Of a stretch of DNA of 64,000 nucleotides, positions 35,042 through 50,061 are shown one piece after another. Location: the NCBI GenBank assembly GCA_001464895.1, contig LNEE01000062.1:128333-192332 (forward strand), written 5' to 3'. The translations under genes and the position numbers were made by a program. This DNA comes from Betaproteobacteria bacterium Ga0077532 (GTDB lineage Bacteria; Pseudomonadota; Gammaproteobacteria; Burkholderiales; Ga0077523). The notes under the pieces are model-generated. The model did not search any database and was not told the origin of the DNA. It saw only the letters and a list, made by a program, of their open reading frames with translations. Within the stretch, counting starts at the first letter, position 1. Each line of letters begins with the position of its first letter.

Positions 35042-35935
35042 TCAGTCCAGCTTCGCCGTCCTGAGTGCCTTCACCGCAGCAGCGAACCGGGCCTCGTTGC
35101 GGGGCTGGGCCTCGAAGCGGGTGAAGTTCTCGCCCATCGCTTCCCCCAGCCGGTCGAGGCGCTGACCGGGGTTGGGGTGGGTCTTCGTCAGGAGTGCGAG
35201 GTAAGGATCGTCGCCCTTGATCTTGCCGAGGGTCTGCAGCGCGCCGGCGAGACCGTAGGGATCGTAGCCAGCCCGAGTGGCCAGCACCACGCCGACGCGA
35301 TCGGCCTCGTACTCGTCGTCCTTGTCGAGGCCTCGCGAATAGAGCTCCTTGGTGGGCCCGACGAGGGCATCGACGAGCGCACCACCACCCTTGCCGGCCG
35401 TCGCCGCGCTGGCCCCGGCACCGAGAAGATTCGTCCAGGCGCCCTTTTTCATGGCGTTCAGGTGATGCTTGCGCACGACGTGCCCCACCTCGTGACCGAG
35501 CACGCCCGCGAGTTCCGCCTCGTTCTCCAGGAGCCGCAGCATGCCGCGCGTCACGATGATGATCCCGCCAGGCGCCGCGAAGGCATTCACGTGGTCGCTG
35601 TCGTTGACGCCGAACCGCCAGGGCAGATCGGCCCGTTCGGACCGACTCGCAACCCACGCACCGACCTCGTTCACGTAGCGTTGCAGCGCCGGATCGTCGT
35701 GCAGAGGACGCGCGCCGAGGAGCGTCTCGGCGACGCCGCGACCCATCTCGATCTCCTTCGGCTGATCCACCGACCCGAAGGCGCCCTTCAAGTTGGAAGT
35801 GAGGCCGTCGACGCCCCCGGAGCTTTTCACGAAGGCGTCGATCTGTTTGGGATTGCAGGCCGCCAGAAGACCGATGGAAGCGGTGGCAGCCAGCACCCAG
35901 CCGGCGATGCGTTTGCGGTTCGGATGGCGGTCCAT
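35042..35935 (-). CDS. M48-family metalloprotease lipoprotein
   Basis: Zinc protease of 297 residues with a lipoprotein signal peptide (IAGWVLAATASIGLLAAC, lipid Cys at 27), so it is anchored in the periplasm. The zinc site is HEVGH (H148, E149, H152) with the third ligand E210 in DDEYEADRVGV. This matches the periplasmic M48C-like proteases (LoiP/YggG type) that clear misfolded envelope proteins. The ATG at 35935 shares one base with the SH3 gene stop (TGATG); a GTG one codon earlier is possible. It is downstream in a two-gene unit. Confidence 0.9.
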   Translation of the reverse strand: MDRHPNRKRIAGWVLAATASIGLLAACNPKQIDAFVKSSGGVDGLTSNLKGAFGSVDQPKEIEMGRGVAETLLGARPLHDDPALQRYVNEVGAWVASRSERADLPWRFGVNDSDHVNAFAAPGGIIIVTRGMLRLLENEAELAGVLGHEVGHVVRKHHLNAMKKGAWTNLLGAGASAATAGKGGGALVDALVGPTKELYSRGLDKDDEYEADRVGVVLATRAGYDPYGLAGALQTLGKIKGDDPYLALLTKTHPNPGQRLDRLGEAMGENFTRFEAQPRNEARFAAAVKALRTAKLD

Positions 35936-36453
35936 CACTTGCCCCCTTTCTCGGCTTTGCCGTCGCCGGTCACGTACGGGATCGTCTGCGCAGACAGCTT
36001 GCCCGCTGCCGCGAAGCCGGCCGCCGTGGCGCCGGTCACGGCGAACCCGTCCATGCGCGCCAACTGCTCGGGATCGGGCTTGGCGGCCGTCAGGTCCTCT
36101 TCAGAGAAGCCCCGCACGCCCGTGGCCGCTGTCGACCCGGCGGCACTGCGCTGCTTGCCGACGCCGAGTGTGGCCAGGAAGGCGGAGTCGTTCTTCGCCG
36201 GATCGGGGTTGCCGAGGCGCACGGCGAGCAGGCGCACCCAGCCGGCGGTGGCGCCGACCTTGATCTTCGCCCAACCGCCCTGACGCTCGGTGACCGTGAT
36301 GGCGGTCTTCTCCGGCACCTTCCCCACTGCAGCGGCATCGAGGAAGGGCTTGGCCTTGACCTCCACCGCCCGCAGCGTGAAGCCCTTCTCGTCCGCGAAC
36401 GCCATCGAGGCACACAGCATCGTCGCGAGACCCCACCATCGCCATCGAATCAT
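35935..36453 (-). CDS. Exported bacterial SH3-domain protein
   Basis: 172 residues. A signal peptide (WWGLATMLCASMAFAD) precedes a single SH3b domain (about 25-80: RAVEVKAKPFLDAAAVGKVPEKTAITVTERQGGWAKIKVGATAGWVRL), which in many proteins binds cell-wall peptides. The rest is Ala/Gly-rich without known domain, with the segment AKPDPEQLARMDGFAVT. AGGAGG stands eight bases before the ATG at 36453. It overlaps the M48 lipoprotease gene and they probably work together in the envelope. Confidence 0.85.
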   Translation of the reverse strand: MIRWRWWGLATMLCASMAFADEKGFTLRAVEVKAKPFLDAAAVGKVPEKTAITVTERQGGWAKIKVGATAGWVRLLAVRLGNPDPAKNDSAFLATLGVGKQRSAAGSTAATGVRGFSEEDLTAAKPDPEQLARMDGFAVTGATAAGFAAAGKLSAQTIPYVTGDGKAEKGGK

Positions 36454-36608
36454 CTCTGCCTCCTGGTTTGCCGTGGGGTCCGCCTGTACGACACCCCAGC
36501 ATGGGATGGTCGCAAGACGGTGGCCGGGACAGACGCGCCGACCATCTCACCGCAAGGTGAATCGTATCCCTGGTCGGAACAGGTGCGACAGAGAAGTCGC
36601 TCACGGCC

Positions 36609-37457
36609 TCATCTGGCCACTGCCGCCTTGGGGAGTCCGAGCTGGTTCCAGAGCGCCGTCACCGGACCGGACTGGTTCAGGGTATAGAAATGCAGGCCCG
36701 GCGCACCATCGGCGAGGAGCTTCTCGCAGAGCTTCGCCACGACATCGAGGCCGAAGGCGCGCACCGATGCGGTGTCGTCGCCGAAGCCCTCCAGGCGCCT
36801 GCGGATCCATCGCGGGATCTCCGCGCCGCAGGCGTCCGAGAATCGTGCGAGCTGGGTGTAGCGGGTGATCGGCATGATGCCCGGCACGATGGGGACGTCG
36901 ACACCCTGGGCCCGCGCTTCGCCCACAAAACGCCAGTAGGCGTCGGGATTGAAGAAGTACTGCGTGATGGATGCGTTGGCACCGGCCTTCACCTTGCGCA
37001 CGAAGTTGCGCAGGTCCTCGTCGGCCGAGCGCGCCTGCGGATGCACCTCGGGATAGGCGGCCACCTCGATGTGGAACCAGTCGCCCGTCTCGGCGCGGAC
37101 GAAGCCGACGAGATCGTTCGCGTACCGGAACTCGCCCACCTCCATCATCCCGGACGGGAGATCGCCGCGCAGCGCGACGAGGCGGCGGATGCCCTGTCCC
37201 CGATAGCGCTCGAGCAGTTCACGCACGGACGCCCGCGTTGCGCCGACGCACGACATGTGTGGTGCGACGTCGTAGCGGAGTCCGACGAGATCATCGACCA
37301 CGCCCAGCGTTCGTTCGCGGGTGGAGCCGCCGGCGCCGTACGTGACCGAAAAGAATTCGGGCCCCAGACGCGCGAGGTCCGCCACGGTGGCGCGGAGCTT
37401 CTCGATGCCTTCCGGCGTCTGCGGGGGAAACAGTTCGAAACTGAGGGATGGTGTCAT
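36609..37457 (-). CDS. metF: 5,10-methylenetetrahydrofolate reductase
   Basis: FAD enzyme reducing methylene-THF to methyl-THF for methionine synthesis. It has 282 residues with the family's SFELFPPQTPEGIEKL, FFSVTYGAGGSTRERT, RRLVALRGDLP, ASITQYFFNPDAYWRF and VPGIMPITRYTQLARFSDACGAEIPRW. The ATG at 37457 gives the standard N-terminus, although the frame continues nine codons upstream. It follows ahcY by 138 bases on the same strand. With the SAH riboswitch ahead of ahcY, both genes of the methionine cycle are probably induced when SAH accumulates. Confidence 0.95.
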   Translation of the reverse strand: MTPSLSFELFPPQTPEGIEKLRATVADLARLGPEFFSVTYGAGGSTRERTLGVVDDLVGLRYDVAPHMSCVGATRASVRELLERYRGQGIRRLVALRGDLPSGMMEVGEFRYANDLVGFVRAETGDWFHIEVAAYPEVHPQARSADEDLRNFVRKVKAGANASITQYFFNPDAYWRFVGEARAQGVDVPIVPGIMPITRYTQLARFSDACGAEIPRWIRRRLEGFGDDTASVRAFGLDVVAKLCEKLLADGAPGLHFYTLNQSGPVTALWNQLGLPKAAVAR

Positions 37458-37550
37458 GGCGGATTCCACGGGGGGACATGGCACGCAGTGCCCGGATCAT
37501 CGGGTCGAAGGCGGAAGCGCCATGAAGGCGCCCCGCATTCTCGATGGAAC

Positions 37551-37588
37551 GTCCGCCTCGCGCCGGGTGTGACCGGAACGAGGCGGAC
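37551..37588 (-). terminator. Stem-loop between ahcY and metF
   Basis: A perfect ten-base outer stem (GTCCGCCTCG / CGAGGCGGAC) with inner CCGG/CCGG, beginning seven bases after the ahcY stop. No T run, so it may reduce rather than end transcription into metF, or protect the ahcY mRNA end. Confidence 0.5.
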
Positions 37589-37595
37589 AGCCGCT

Positions 37596-39014
<1,419 letters not shown>

Positions 39015-39094
39015 GTGCTCACTCCTAGTTGAGGGACGGCCCCAGGGGGGACGGGAGTGAGATCTCACGCTCGTCACCCGGGAGCCAGTCACGG

Positions 39095-39161
39095 GTCAAC
39101 GAGCGCAGTTCGAAAAACCTGAGCCTGGCGGGGAGATTCCCGTCGCAGCGCTCCTCAGGAC
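39095..39161 (-). promoter_or_regulatory. S-adenosylhomocysteine riboswitch
   Basis: The minus-strand leader of ahcY contains the conserved core: CCTGAGGAGCGCTGCGAC at 39159-39142, then CCAGGCTCAGG with CTCAGG pairing back to CCTGAG, and GCGCTC at 39106-39101 able to pair with GAGCGC in the first strand (pseudoknot). This order matches the known SAH riboswitch class found ahead of ahcY in beta- and gammaproteobacteria. A TAGAAT -10-like box lies 7 bases upstream (39174-39169). In this class ligand binding raises expression. Confidence 0.9.
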
Positions 39162-39212
39162 GGCCAAGATTCTACGGGAGGATGTGGCGGCCGCACACCC
39201 CCCTCGGGCAGG

Positions 39213-40369
39213 CTACGCGGACCTGGCCTCGTGTTCGGGAGTGTCGGCAAAGCGCTCGGCGATCTCGAGGAACCTGCCGCGGATCTCGAAGAAGGCATCG
39301 GCCAGCCCCGGATCGAAATGGGTGCCGCGCTCGCGCATGATCATGTGCACGGCATCGTCGTGCGGGTAGGCGGCCTTGTACACGCGCCGCGAAATCAGCG
39401 CGTCGTAGACATCGGCGATGGCCATGATCCGCGCGGACAGCGGGATCTCCGTGCCCGACAGGCCGTCGGGGTACCCGGTGCCGTCCCAGCGCTCGTGATG
39501 GCTCGTCGCGATCTCCCGGGCATGGCGCAGGAACGAGTCCCCGACGACGACGAGATCCGCCTCCGCCTGCAGGATGGCATCGCGCCCGAGCACGGTGTGT
39601 TGCTTCATCACCTCCCATTCCTCCCGGTCGAGCTTGCCCGGCTTCAGGAGTACGGCGTCCGGAATGGCCACCTTGCCGACATCGTGCAGCGGCGCGGACT
39701 TGAAGAGGAGATCGATGGTTTCCTCGTTGAGCTCGCTCCGGTAGGGGTCGCGGTCGCGGACCTGCTCGGCGAGCGCGCGGACGTAGTGCTGCGTCCGGCG
39801 GATGTGGTTGCCGGTCTCGTAGTCGCGCGCTTCGGCGAGCGAGCAGAACGCGCTGATGGTGGCGTCCTGCGCCGCGATCAACTGCTGCTTCCGACGGACC
39901 AGCTCGGCCGATTGCTCGAGGATGTGGCGCGTCCGCTCGGACACGAGGCGTTCGAGATCCTCGTTGCGCGTGCGGAGCAGCCGCGCACTCTGGCTGAGAC
40001 GCAGATGATTCCGGACGCGCGCGAAGACGACGGCCGGCGAGAACGGCTTGTGGATGAAATCCTCCGCGCCGAGCGACAGGCCACGCTCTTCATCAATGGC
40101 ACTGGAGAGCGTCGTGAGGAAGATGACCGGGATGTGGCTGGTGGCCGGGTCCTGCTTGAGGGCGCGACACACCTCGAATCCGTCCAGGCCGGGCATCATC
40201 ACGTCGAGAAGGATCAGGTCCGCGGGACCGCCGTCGCCGAGATACGCCAGGGCGGCATGGCCGCCGTCGAGAGAATGCACCACGTGGCTTTCGCCCAGCA
40301 GGTCTTCGAGGATGAGCAGGTTGTCGGGCTGGTCGTCGACGATGAGGATGTGGGCGCGGTCGGGTTCGG

Positions 40370-40373
<4 letters not shown>
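39213..40373 (-). CDS. Response regulator with HD-GYP cyclic di-GMP phosphodiesterase domain (RpfG-like)
   Basis: 386 residues. An N-terminal receiver (D57 in LLDVMMPG, K109) is followed by a coiled stretch (about 125-165) and an HD-GYP domain (about 170-375) with ETGNHIRRTQHYV, HDVGKVAIPD, HHERWDGTGYPDG and DVYDAL. Those are the metal and substrate residues of active cyclic di-GMP hydrolases. It starts at GTG 40373, overlapping the stop of the hybrid kinase (GTGA), so it is the output gene of a four-gene signalling operon. Confidence 0.93.
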
Positions 40374-45052
<4,679 letters not shown>

Positions 45053-45055
45053 GTT

Positions 45056-45493
45056 TCAGGGGAGGGGCGGTTCGTTGGTCGCGAGCCAGTACACGCCGAG
45101 CCGCGCCACGGTCTCCGCGAACTCGCCGAAGTCGAGCGGCTTGCGCACGAAGCTGTTGGCGCCGTTCTCGTAGCTGCGCAAGCGATCGCGATCCTCGTCG
45201 GAGGACGTGAGTATCACGACGGGCAGGAGCCGCGTGCGCGTCATGCTCCGTAGGCGCTGCAGAACCTGGAGGCCCCCGACGCGCGGGAGGTTGAGGTCCA
45301 ACAGCACGACCGCAGGCAGCGGCATCGCGCGCTGATCCGCGAACTCGCCCTCCCCGCCCAGATAGTCGAGCGCCTGCTGACCGTCCCGCACGACCACCAC
45401 CTGATTCGAGAGATTCACCTTCCGCAGTGCGCGCAGGGTGAGCATCTCGTCCTGGGGGTTGTCCTCGACGAGGAGGATGGATCGATGATTCAT
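45056..45493 (-). CDS. Single-domain response regulator (Rcp1/CheY-like)
   Basis: 145 residues, one receiver domain only. The acidic pocket is ED at 10-11, the phospho-acceptor is D66 in LLDLNLPRVGG, and the Lys lies in FVRKPLDF. The sequence with LRALRKVNLSNQVVVVRDGQQALDYL matches the group that partners phytochrome-like or multi-PAS kinases. The ATG at 45493 overlaps the upstream kinase stop (ATGA), and 3 bases separate its stop from the hybrid kinase start. It probably shuttles phosphate between the two large kinases. Confidence 0.92.
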   Translation of the reverse strand: MNHRSILLVEDNPQDEMLTLRALRKVNLSNQVVVVRDGQQALDYLGGEGEFADQRAMPLPAVVLLDLNLPRVGGLQVLQRLRSMTRTRLLPVVILTSSDEDRDRLRSYENGANSFVRKPLDFGEFAETVARLGVYWLATNEPPLP

Positions 45494-48400
45494 GAGGCGG
45501 GGTCCGCGACGTCGGTCATGGTGTCGGCTCGCGTGGGCAGACAGAACTCCATGCATGCCCCCCGCCCCGGTTCAGCGCTCGCGCGCATGCACCCGCCATG
45601 GCGATGGACGATGCGCTGGGCGGTCGCGAGGCCGATGCCGACGCCCGGGAACTCGTCCTGCCGGTGCAGTCGCTGGAACGGCTTGAAGAGCTTCTCGGCA
45701 TGCGCCATGTCGAACCCCGCACCGTTGTCGACGACGCGAAAGCCGGGCTGCCTGTCGATGGTGACGGACTCGACACGGATCTCGGGGTCCGCACACTTCG
45801 ACGTGTACTTCCATGCATTCGATAGCAGGTTGCGCAACACCACCTCCACCATGCGGGCATCGGCACGCGCTTCGAGCCCTGGCGCCACCGTGACGCGGAC
45901 CCGACGCTGCGGCTCATCCCGCGCGAGTTCGTCGAGGATACGCCTTGCCATGGCGCTGATATCAACGGCATCTCGCTGCAGCTCGCCCCGGGTGCTACGC
46001 GAGAGTTGAAGAAGGCCGTCGATCAGTTCCCCCATGTGCCGGCCACCGACGATGATCTGCGACAGATAACCACGTGCCTCGGCGTCGAGTCGGTCGCCGT
46101 AGTCTTCGACGAGCGCCTGGCTGAAGCCGGTCATCGCCCGCAGCGGCGCCCGCAGATCGTGGGAGACGGCGTACGCGAAGGTCTCGAGCTCCTCGTTCGC
46201 TGCGCGCAGTTCGGCCGTGCGCTCGTGCACGCGCTGCTCGAGCGTCGTGTTGAGCTGGCGTATCGCCTCCCCGGCCCGGCGTCGCTCCGTGATGTCGTGC
46301 AGGATGCCGAGCACCGCAGGCTGACCATTGAACATGATGCGATTCGCCCGGAGCTCGACCCACAAGTCCGGCCGGCCGTCCCGGCGGAGAAGCCGCACCT
46401 CGTACTGCCGCGGTGGCTCGGCCCCGCCGGCGATCCGCTGATCGAAGCGGACATTCCACATGGCCACGAACTCGGGTGCGACCACTTCCTCGACGCGCTT
46501 GCCGTCGAGGCCCTCCGGCGGGTCGCCGAGCATCCGCGAGAACGCCGGGTTCGCGAACACGAAACGGCGACCCTGCGTGACGAACACACCGTCGACCAGT
46601 GCGTCGACGAGCGTGCGATAGCGCTGTTCGCTCTCGCGCAGCGCCAGCTCGGTCCGTTTGCGATCCGTGATGTCGAGGACGATGGCGCAGACGAATGCGG
46701 GAAAGCCCTGCTCGTCGAGCACCGGGAAGAGGTATGACGCAAACGTGCGCTCGACGCCGTCCAGCGTGAGGACATCCTCCGATGCTCCTCGCGCGCGCGA
46801 CCGCACCACATGCTGTTCGCGCTGCCGTCTCGCCTTTGCGATCGCTGGCGGGAAGAGCTCTTCATCAGTGCGTCCGAGCACGTCTTCGCCGACCTTCGAG
46901 AAGACCCGCTCGAAGTTCGGATTCACCAGCACGTATCGACCGTCGATGTCCTTCATGTAGATCACCGCCGGCGAGTTCTGCACGATCGCCTGGAGCTTGC
47001 GCTCACGATCGTGCAGGGCGTCCTCGGCGTCCCGCCGGCGCTGGATGTCCTCGGCAACGCGGATGAAGTAATCCGGCGCGCCCCGCGCATCGCGCACGAG
47101 GGAGACGGTGATGGCGATCCACCGCACCTGACCGTCAGCGCGGAAGTACCGCTTCTCGAGCGCGTAGCTGCTTCGTCCACCCGCGATGAGTTCCGCGATG
47201 AGGGCCTGCTCCTCTGCGACATCGTCCGGGTGCGTGAGGTCCTGCACGCGCAACCCGATGAGCGCGCTCCGCTCGCGTCCCACGATCTCGCACAGCCGAC
47301 CGTTCACGCGCAACCACCGGCCATCGATGTCGACGTGCCCGATGCCGACGGCGGCCTGCTCGAACGTGGCGCGGAACCTGGCCTCGATCTCCTGCCGGGC
47401 GATCTCGGCGGCTTCGCGGTCGGTCACGTCCTGACTCGTGCCGATGATCCGCGCCGGGCGGCGCTCGGCGCCATCGCCAGCGAACACGATGCGGCCGTTG
47501 GCCGCGATCCATCGCACCAGCCCGTCGGGATGGACGACGCGATACTCGACGGTGAACAGCGCCTGGCCCTCCGGGCTGCGCACGGCAGTGGCGATCGCAG
47601 CCCGCAAACGGGCGCGATCGTCGGGGTGCACCACGTCGAGCACCGCGCCCATCCCGCGCACTTCGCCTCGGATGCCGTACATGGCGCGGGACCGGTCGTC
47701 CTCACTGATCTCGTCGGTGAGGAGATCGTGCTCCCAGGTACCGAGGCGGGCCGCATCCAGCGCGAGGCGATGACGGCGTTCGCTGTCGCGCAGGGATGTC
47801 ATCGCGAGGCGGCGGTCGGTGTCGTCCTCGGCGATCCCGGCGAGCTGCCTCGGTCGCCCATGCCCGTCGTCGACGACGAAACTGCGATCGCGGATCCAGC
47901 GGGTCGTCCCGTCCGGTCTCACGACACGGTATTCGAGGACATCGCTCCTGCCCGCGAGGCGGGCGCGATACGCGGCCGCGACGCGGCCGCGGTCATCGGC
48001 GTGGACGCCGGCGAGCCAATCGCCGGGGTCGGCCTGAAGCGCTTCGAGGGAGCGGCCCCAGAGACGTTCGTAGGCGGCACTGGCGTACACGAAGCGACCA
48101 CCATCGTGAGGATCCGCGATCCAGAGCACATCGTCGATCGCCTCGGAGAATCGTCGGAACTGCGTCTCGGCCACCCGCAGCGCTTGCTCGACGCGCTGGC
48201 GCTGGCTCACGTCGTGCACGACCGCCATGACACCTCCGACTTCGCCGGCGCCGTTCCGGTACGGCTGGAAGGTGAGGCGCTGCCAGATAACGCCGGGCGT
48301 TTCGGGATCGATATCGGGAGGCAGGACATCGTGGGTGCCATACCGACGGGGCACGGGGGACGGGATGCGCACGACCTCGCCCGCCCGCGCACGGCGGATG

Positions 48401-48984
48401 GCTTCGCGGATCTCGGGGCTGAGAGGCGTGCCATCGTCCTCGCCCGCGGACGTACCGATCACGGCGTCCGAGGGGATGCCGGTGAATCGCTCCATGAAAG
48501 TATTCCGCGCAATGCAGCGGAGATCGCGGTCGTACACGACGATCCCTTCGTCGATGCTCGAAAGAATGTCGGCATGGAGATGCAGGGCCTCCTCCAGCGC
48601 GCGCTCGCGGGTGGACGGCGGCGGAAGATCCGTGACGATCACGCAGGCGATCGGGCGTCCATCGACGACGGCTGGGCGCGACGAGAGCCGGACGATCCGG
48701 CCCGGCTCGCAAGTGCCCAATCGGACCTCGACCACCGCGGGAACCTGCACGGACAGCGGGGTGAAACGGTCCCGGCCCTCGGGGGCGATGAGTTCGGCGA
48801 AGAGCCTGCCGTTCAGGCAAAGCCCGTCGCTACCCGCGAGTTGCGCGAAGCTACGGTTGTGATGCCGGATGCATCCTTCACCATCGATGACAACGGCACC
48901 GGCGCTCAGGGCCTCGACGAAAGCTTCGCAAAGTCCTGGTGATGGCGAAGTTGATGCGGACGGCGGCACGACGGGACCGGGCAT
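45490..48984 (-). CDS. Multi-PAS sensor histidine kinase
   Basis: 1164 residues, soluble, with about seven PAS/PAC repeats (about 20-870) followed by a helical linker (LNTTLEQRVHERTAELRAANEELETF), HisKA with the His in AYAVSHDLRAPLRAMTGF (about 940), and HATPase (about 1045-1155, VDNGAGFDM and GVGIGLATAQRIVHRHGG). The kinase core is the bacteriophytochrome type, but no GAF/PHY chromophore domain was seen. The open frame begins at 49041, but that ATG lies in a hairpin (49029-49049); the ATG at 48984 has AGGAGG upstream and is preferred. First gene of the operon. Confidence 0.9.
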   Translation of the reverse strand: MPGPVVPPSASTSPSPGLCEAFVEALSAGAVVIDGEGCIRHHNRSFAQLAGSDGLCLNGRLFAELIAPEGRDRFTPLSVQVPAVVEVRLGTCEPGRIVRLSSRPAVVDGRPIACVIVTDLPPPSTRERALEEALHLHADILSSIDEGIVVYDRDLRCIARNTFMERFTGIPSDAVIGTSAGEDDGTPLSPEIREAIRRARAGEVVRIPSPVPRRYGTHDVLPPDIDPETPGVIWQRLTFQPYRNGAGEVGGVMAVVHDVSQRQRVEQALRVAETQFRRFSEAIDDVLWIADPHDGGRFVYASAAYERLWGRSLEALQADPGDWLAGVHADDRGRVAAAYRARLAGRSDVLEYRVVRPDGTTRWIRDRSFVVDDGHGRPRQLAGIAEDDTDRRLAMTSLRDSERRHRLALDAARLGTWEHDLLTDEISEDDRSRAMYGIRGEVRGMGAVLDVVHPDDRARLRAAIATAVRSPEGQALFTVEYRVVHPDGLVRWIAANGRIVFAGDGAERRPARIIGTSQDVTDREAAEIARQEIEARFRATFEQAAVGIGHVDIDGRWLRVNGRLCEIVGRERSALIGLRVQDLTHPDDVAEEQALIAELIAGGRSSYALEKRYFRADGQVRWIAITVSLVRDARGAPDYFIRVAEDIQRRRDAEDALHDRERKLQAIVQNSPAVIYMKDIDGRYVLVNPNFERVFSKVGEDVLGRTDEELFPPAIAKARRQREQHVVRSRARGASEDVLTLDGVERTFASYLFPVLDEQGFPAFVCAIVLDITDRKRTELALRESEQRYRTLVDALVDGVFVTQGRRFVFANPAFSRMLGDPPEGLDGKRVEEVVAPEFVAMWNVRFDQRIAGGAEPPRQYEVRLLRRDGRPDLWVELRANRIMFNGQPAVLGILHDITERRRAGEAIRQLNTTLEQRVHERTAELRAANEELETFAYAVSHDLRAPLRAMTGFSQALVEDYGDRLDAEARGYLSQIIVGGRHMGELIDGLLQLSRSTRGELQRDAVDISAMARRILDELARDEPQRRVRVTVAPGLEARADARMVEVVLRNLLSNAWKYTSKCADPEIRVESVTIDRQPGFRVVDNGAGFDMAHAEKLFKPFQRLHRQDEFPGVGIGLATAQRIVHRHGGCMRASAEPGRGACMEFCLPTRADTMTDVADPAS

Positions 48985-49028
48985 GGCGCGGATGCCTCCT
49001 GCGGAGCGGATCGATTGTCCCAGATCAC

Positions 49029-49049
49029 CCCGGGGGTACATACCCCGGG
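49029..49049. terminator. Stem-loop between glk and the kinase operon
   Basis: CCCGGGGGTA, loop CA, TACCCCGGG with one bulged base. It lies 23 bases past the glk stop on the minus strand and ahead of the signalling operon, so it could separate the two units. No T run. Confidence 0.45.
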
Positions 49050-49071
49050 CTCGTACGACGCGGCAGGAGCG

Positions 49072-50025
49072 TCAGCCGGCGCGCGGAATGGCGAGCAACT
49101 GCGCCACGCCGCGAAGCGCCGGGTTCTCAGCAGTGATCACGTAGGTTGGGATCGCTGCCATGTAGTCGCGATAGCGACCTTTCGCCTCGAAACGCGCGCG
49201 GAACACGGATCGGTCGAACGCCGGGCCGAGAGAAGGCACGATTCCGCCGCCGATGTAGACGCCGCCCCGCGCCCCCAGCGTGACGGCGAGGTTCGCGCTG
49301 GCCGTCCCGAGGATGCCGCAGAAGAGATCGAGAACCTCCGCACAATCGGGATCCGATCCGGCGAGCGCTTCGCGCGTGATGTCCTCCTGGGACAGTGGAC
49401 GGTGCGGCCGTCCGTCGAGAGCGCAGAGGGTCTCGTGGAGCAGAACGATGCCGGCACCCTGCAGGAGTCGTTCGGTCGAGACGTGATCGAAGCGCCGCCA
49501 CAGATGGCGGAGCACCGATTGCTCCCGCTCGCCCACAGGGCTGAACGCAGTGTGACCACCTTCGCCCGTCACGGGTACCCACCCAGCGCTTCCCGGCAAC
49601 AGGCCGGAGACCCCGAGACCGGTGCCGGCGCCGATGAGGGCGATTGCCGCGCCAGGTACGGGTGCTCCGCCGCCTACCTGGCGGGTTTCGCCCGGTCCGA
49701 GATGCGGGAGGGCGAGGGCGAGGGCCGTGAAATCGTTGAGGATCTCGAGGCGGTCCAGACCGAGCCGCACACGGGTGTCCTCGATCGAGAACACCCAGGG
49801 GCTGTTGGTGAATCGCACGATGTCCCCGAGCACGGGGGATGCGACCGCCATCGCCGCCTCGCGGACGGTCGTTTCACCGACCTGCCCGAGGTAGTGGCTC
49901 GCTGCCGCCGCAAGGTCGGGAAACGCGGCACAGGCGAGTACCTGCTGATGGCGTAGTCCGCCCGTCGACGCATCGATCAGACCGAACCGTGCGTTGGTTC
50001 CGCCGATGTCGCCGACGAGTCGCAC
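49072..50025 (-). CDS. glk: Glucokinase
   Basis: Phosphorylates glucose with ATP, cytosolic. It has 317 residues. Motifs are VGDIGGTNARFGL (ATP phosphate 1), LEILNDFTALALALP with the catalytic Asp, IGAGTGLGVSGL (phosphate 2) and GEGGHTAFSP, all typical of the Glk group rather than ROK kinases (no Cys-rich zinc motif). The start is GTG at 50025 with AGGGAGA upstream. It follows tkt by 36 bases on the same strand and is probably co-transcribed, feeding hexose into central carbon metabolism. Confidence 0.94.
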   Translation of the reverse strand: MRLVGDIGGTNARFGLIDASTGGLRHQQVLACAAFPDLAAAASHYLGQVGETTVREAAMAVASPVLGDIVRFTNSPWVFSIEDTRVRLGLDRLEILNDFTALALALPHLGPGETRQVGGGAPVPGAAIALIGAGTGLGVSGLLPGSAGWVPVTGEGGHTAFSPVGEREQSVLRHLWRRFDHVSTERLLQGAGIVLLHETLCALDGRPHRPLSQEDITREALAGSDPDCAEVLDLFCGILGTASANLAVTLGARGGVYIGGGIVPSLGPAFDRSVFRARFEAKGRYRDYMAAIPTYVITAENPALRGVAQLLAIPRAG

Positions 50026-50061
50026 GATTCCGGTCTCCCTGTCAGCGCTTCGGCGCGGCGA

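Noticed and set aside
48985-49041. Upstream ATG at 49041 for the multi-PAS kinase
   Set aside because: It lies inside a stem-loop after glk and lacks a ribosome site, while the ATG at 48984 has AGGAGG.
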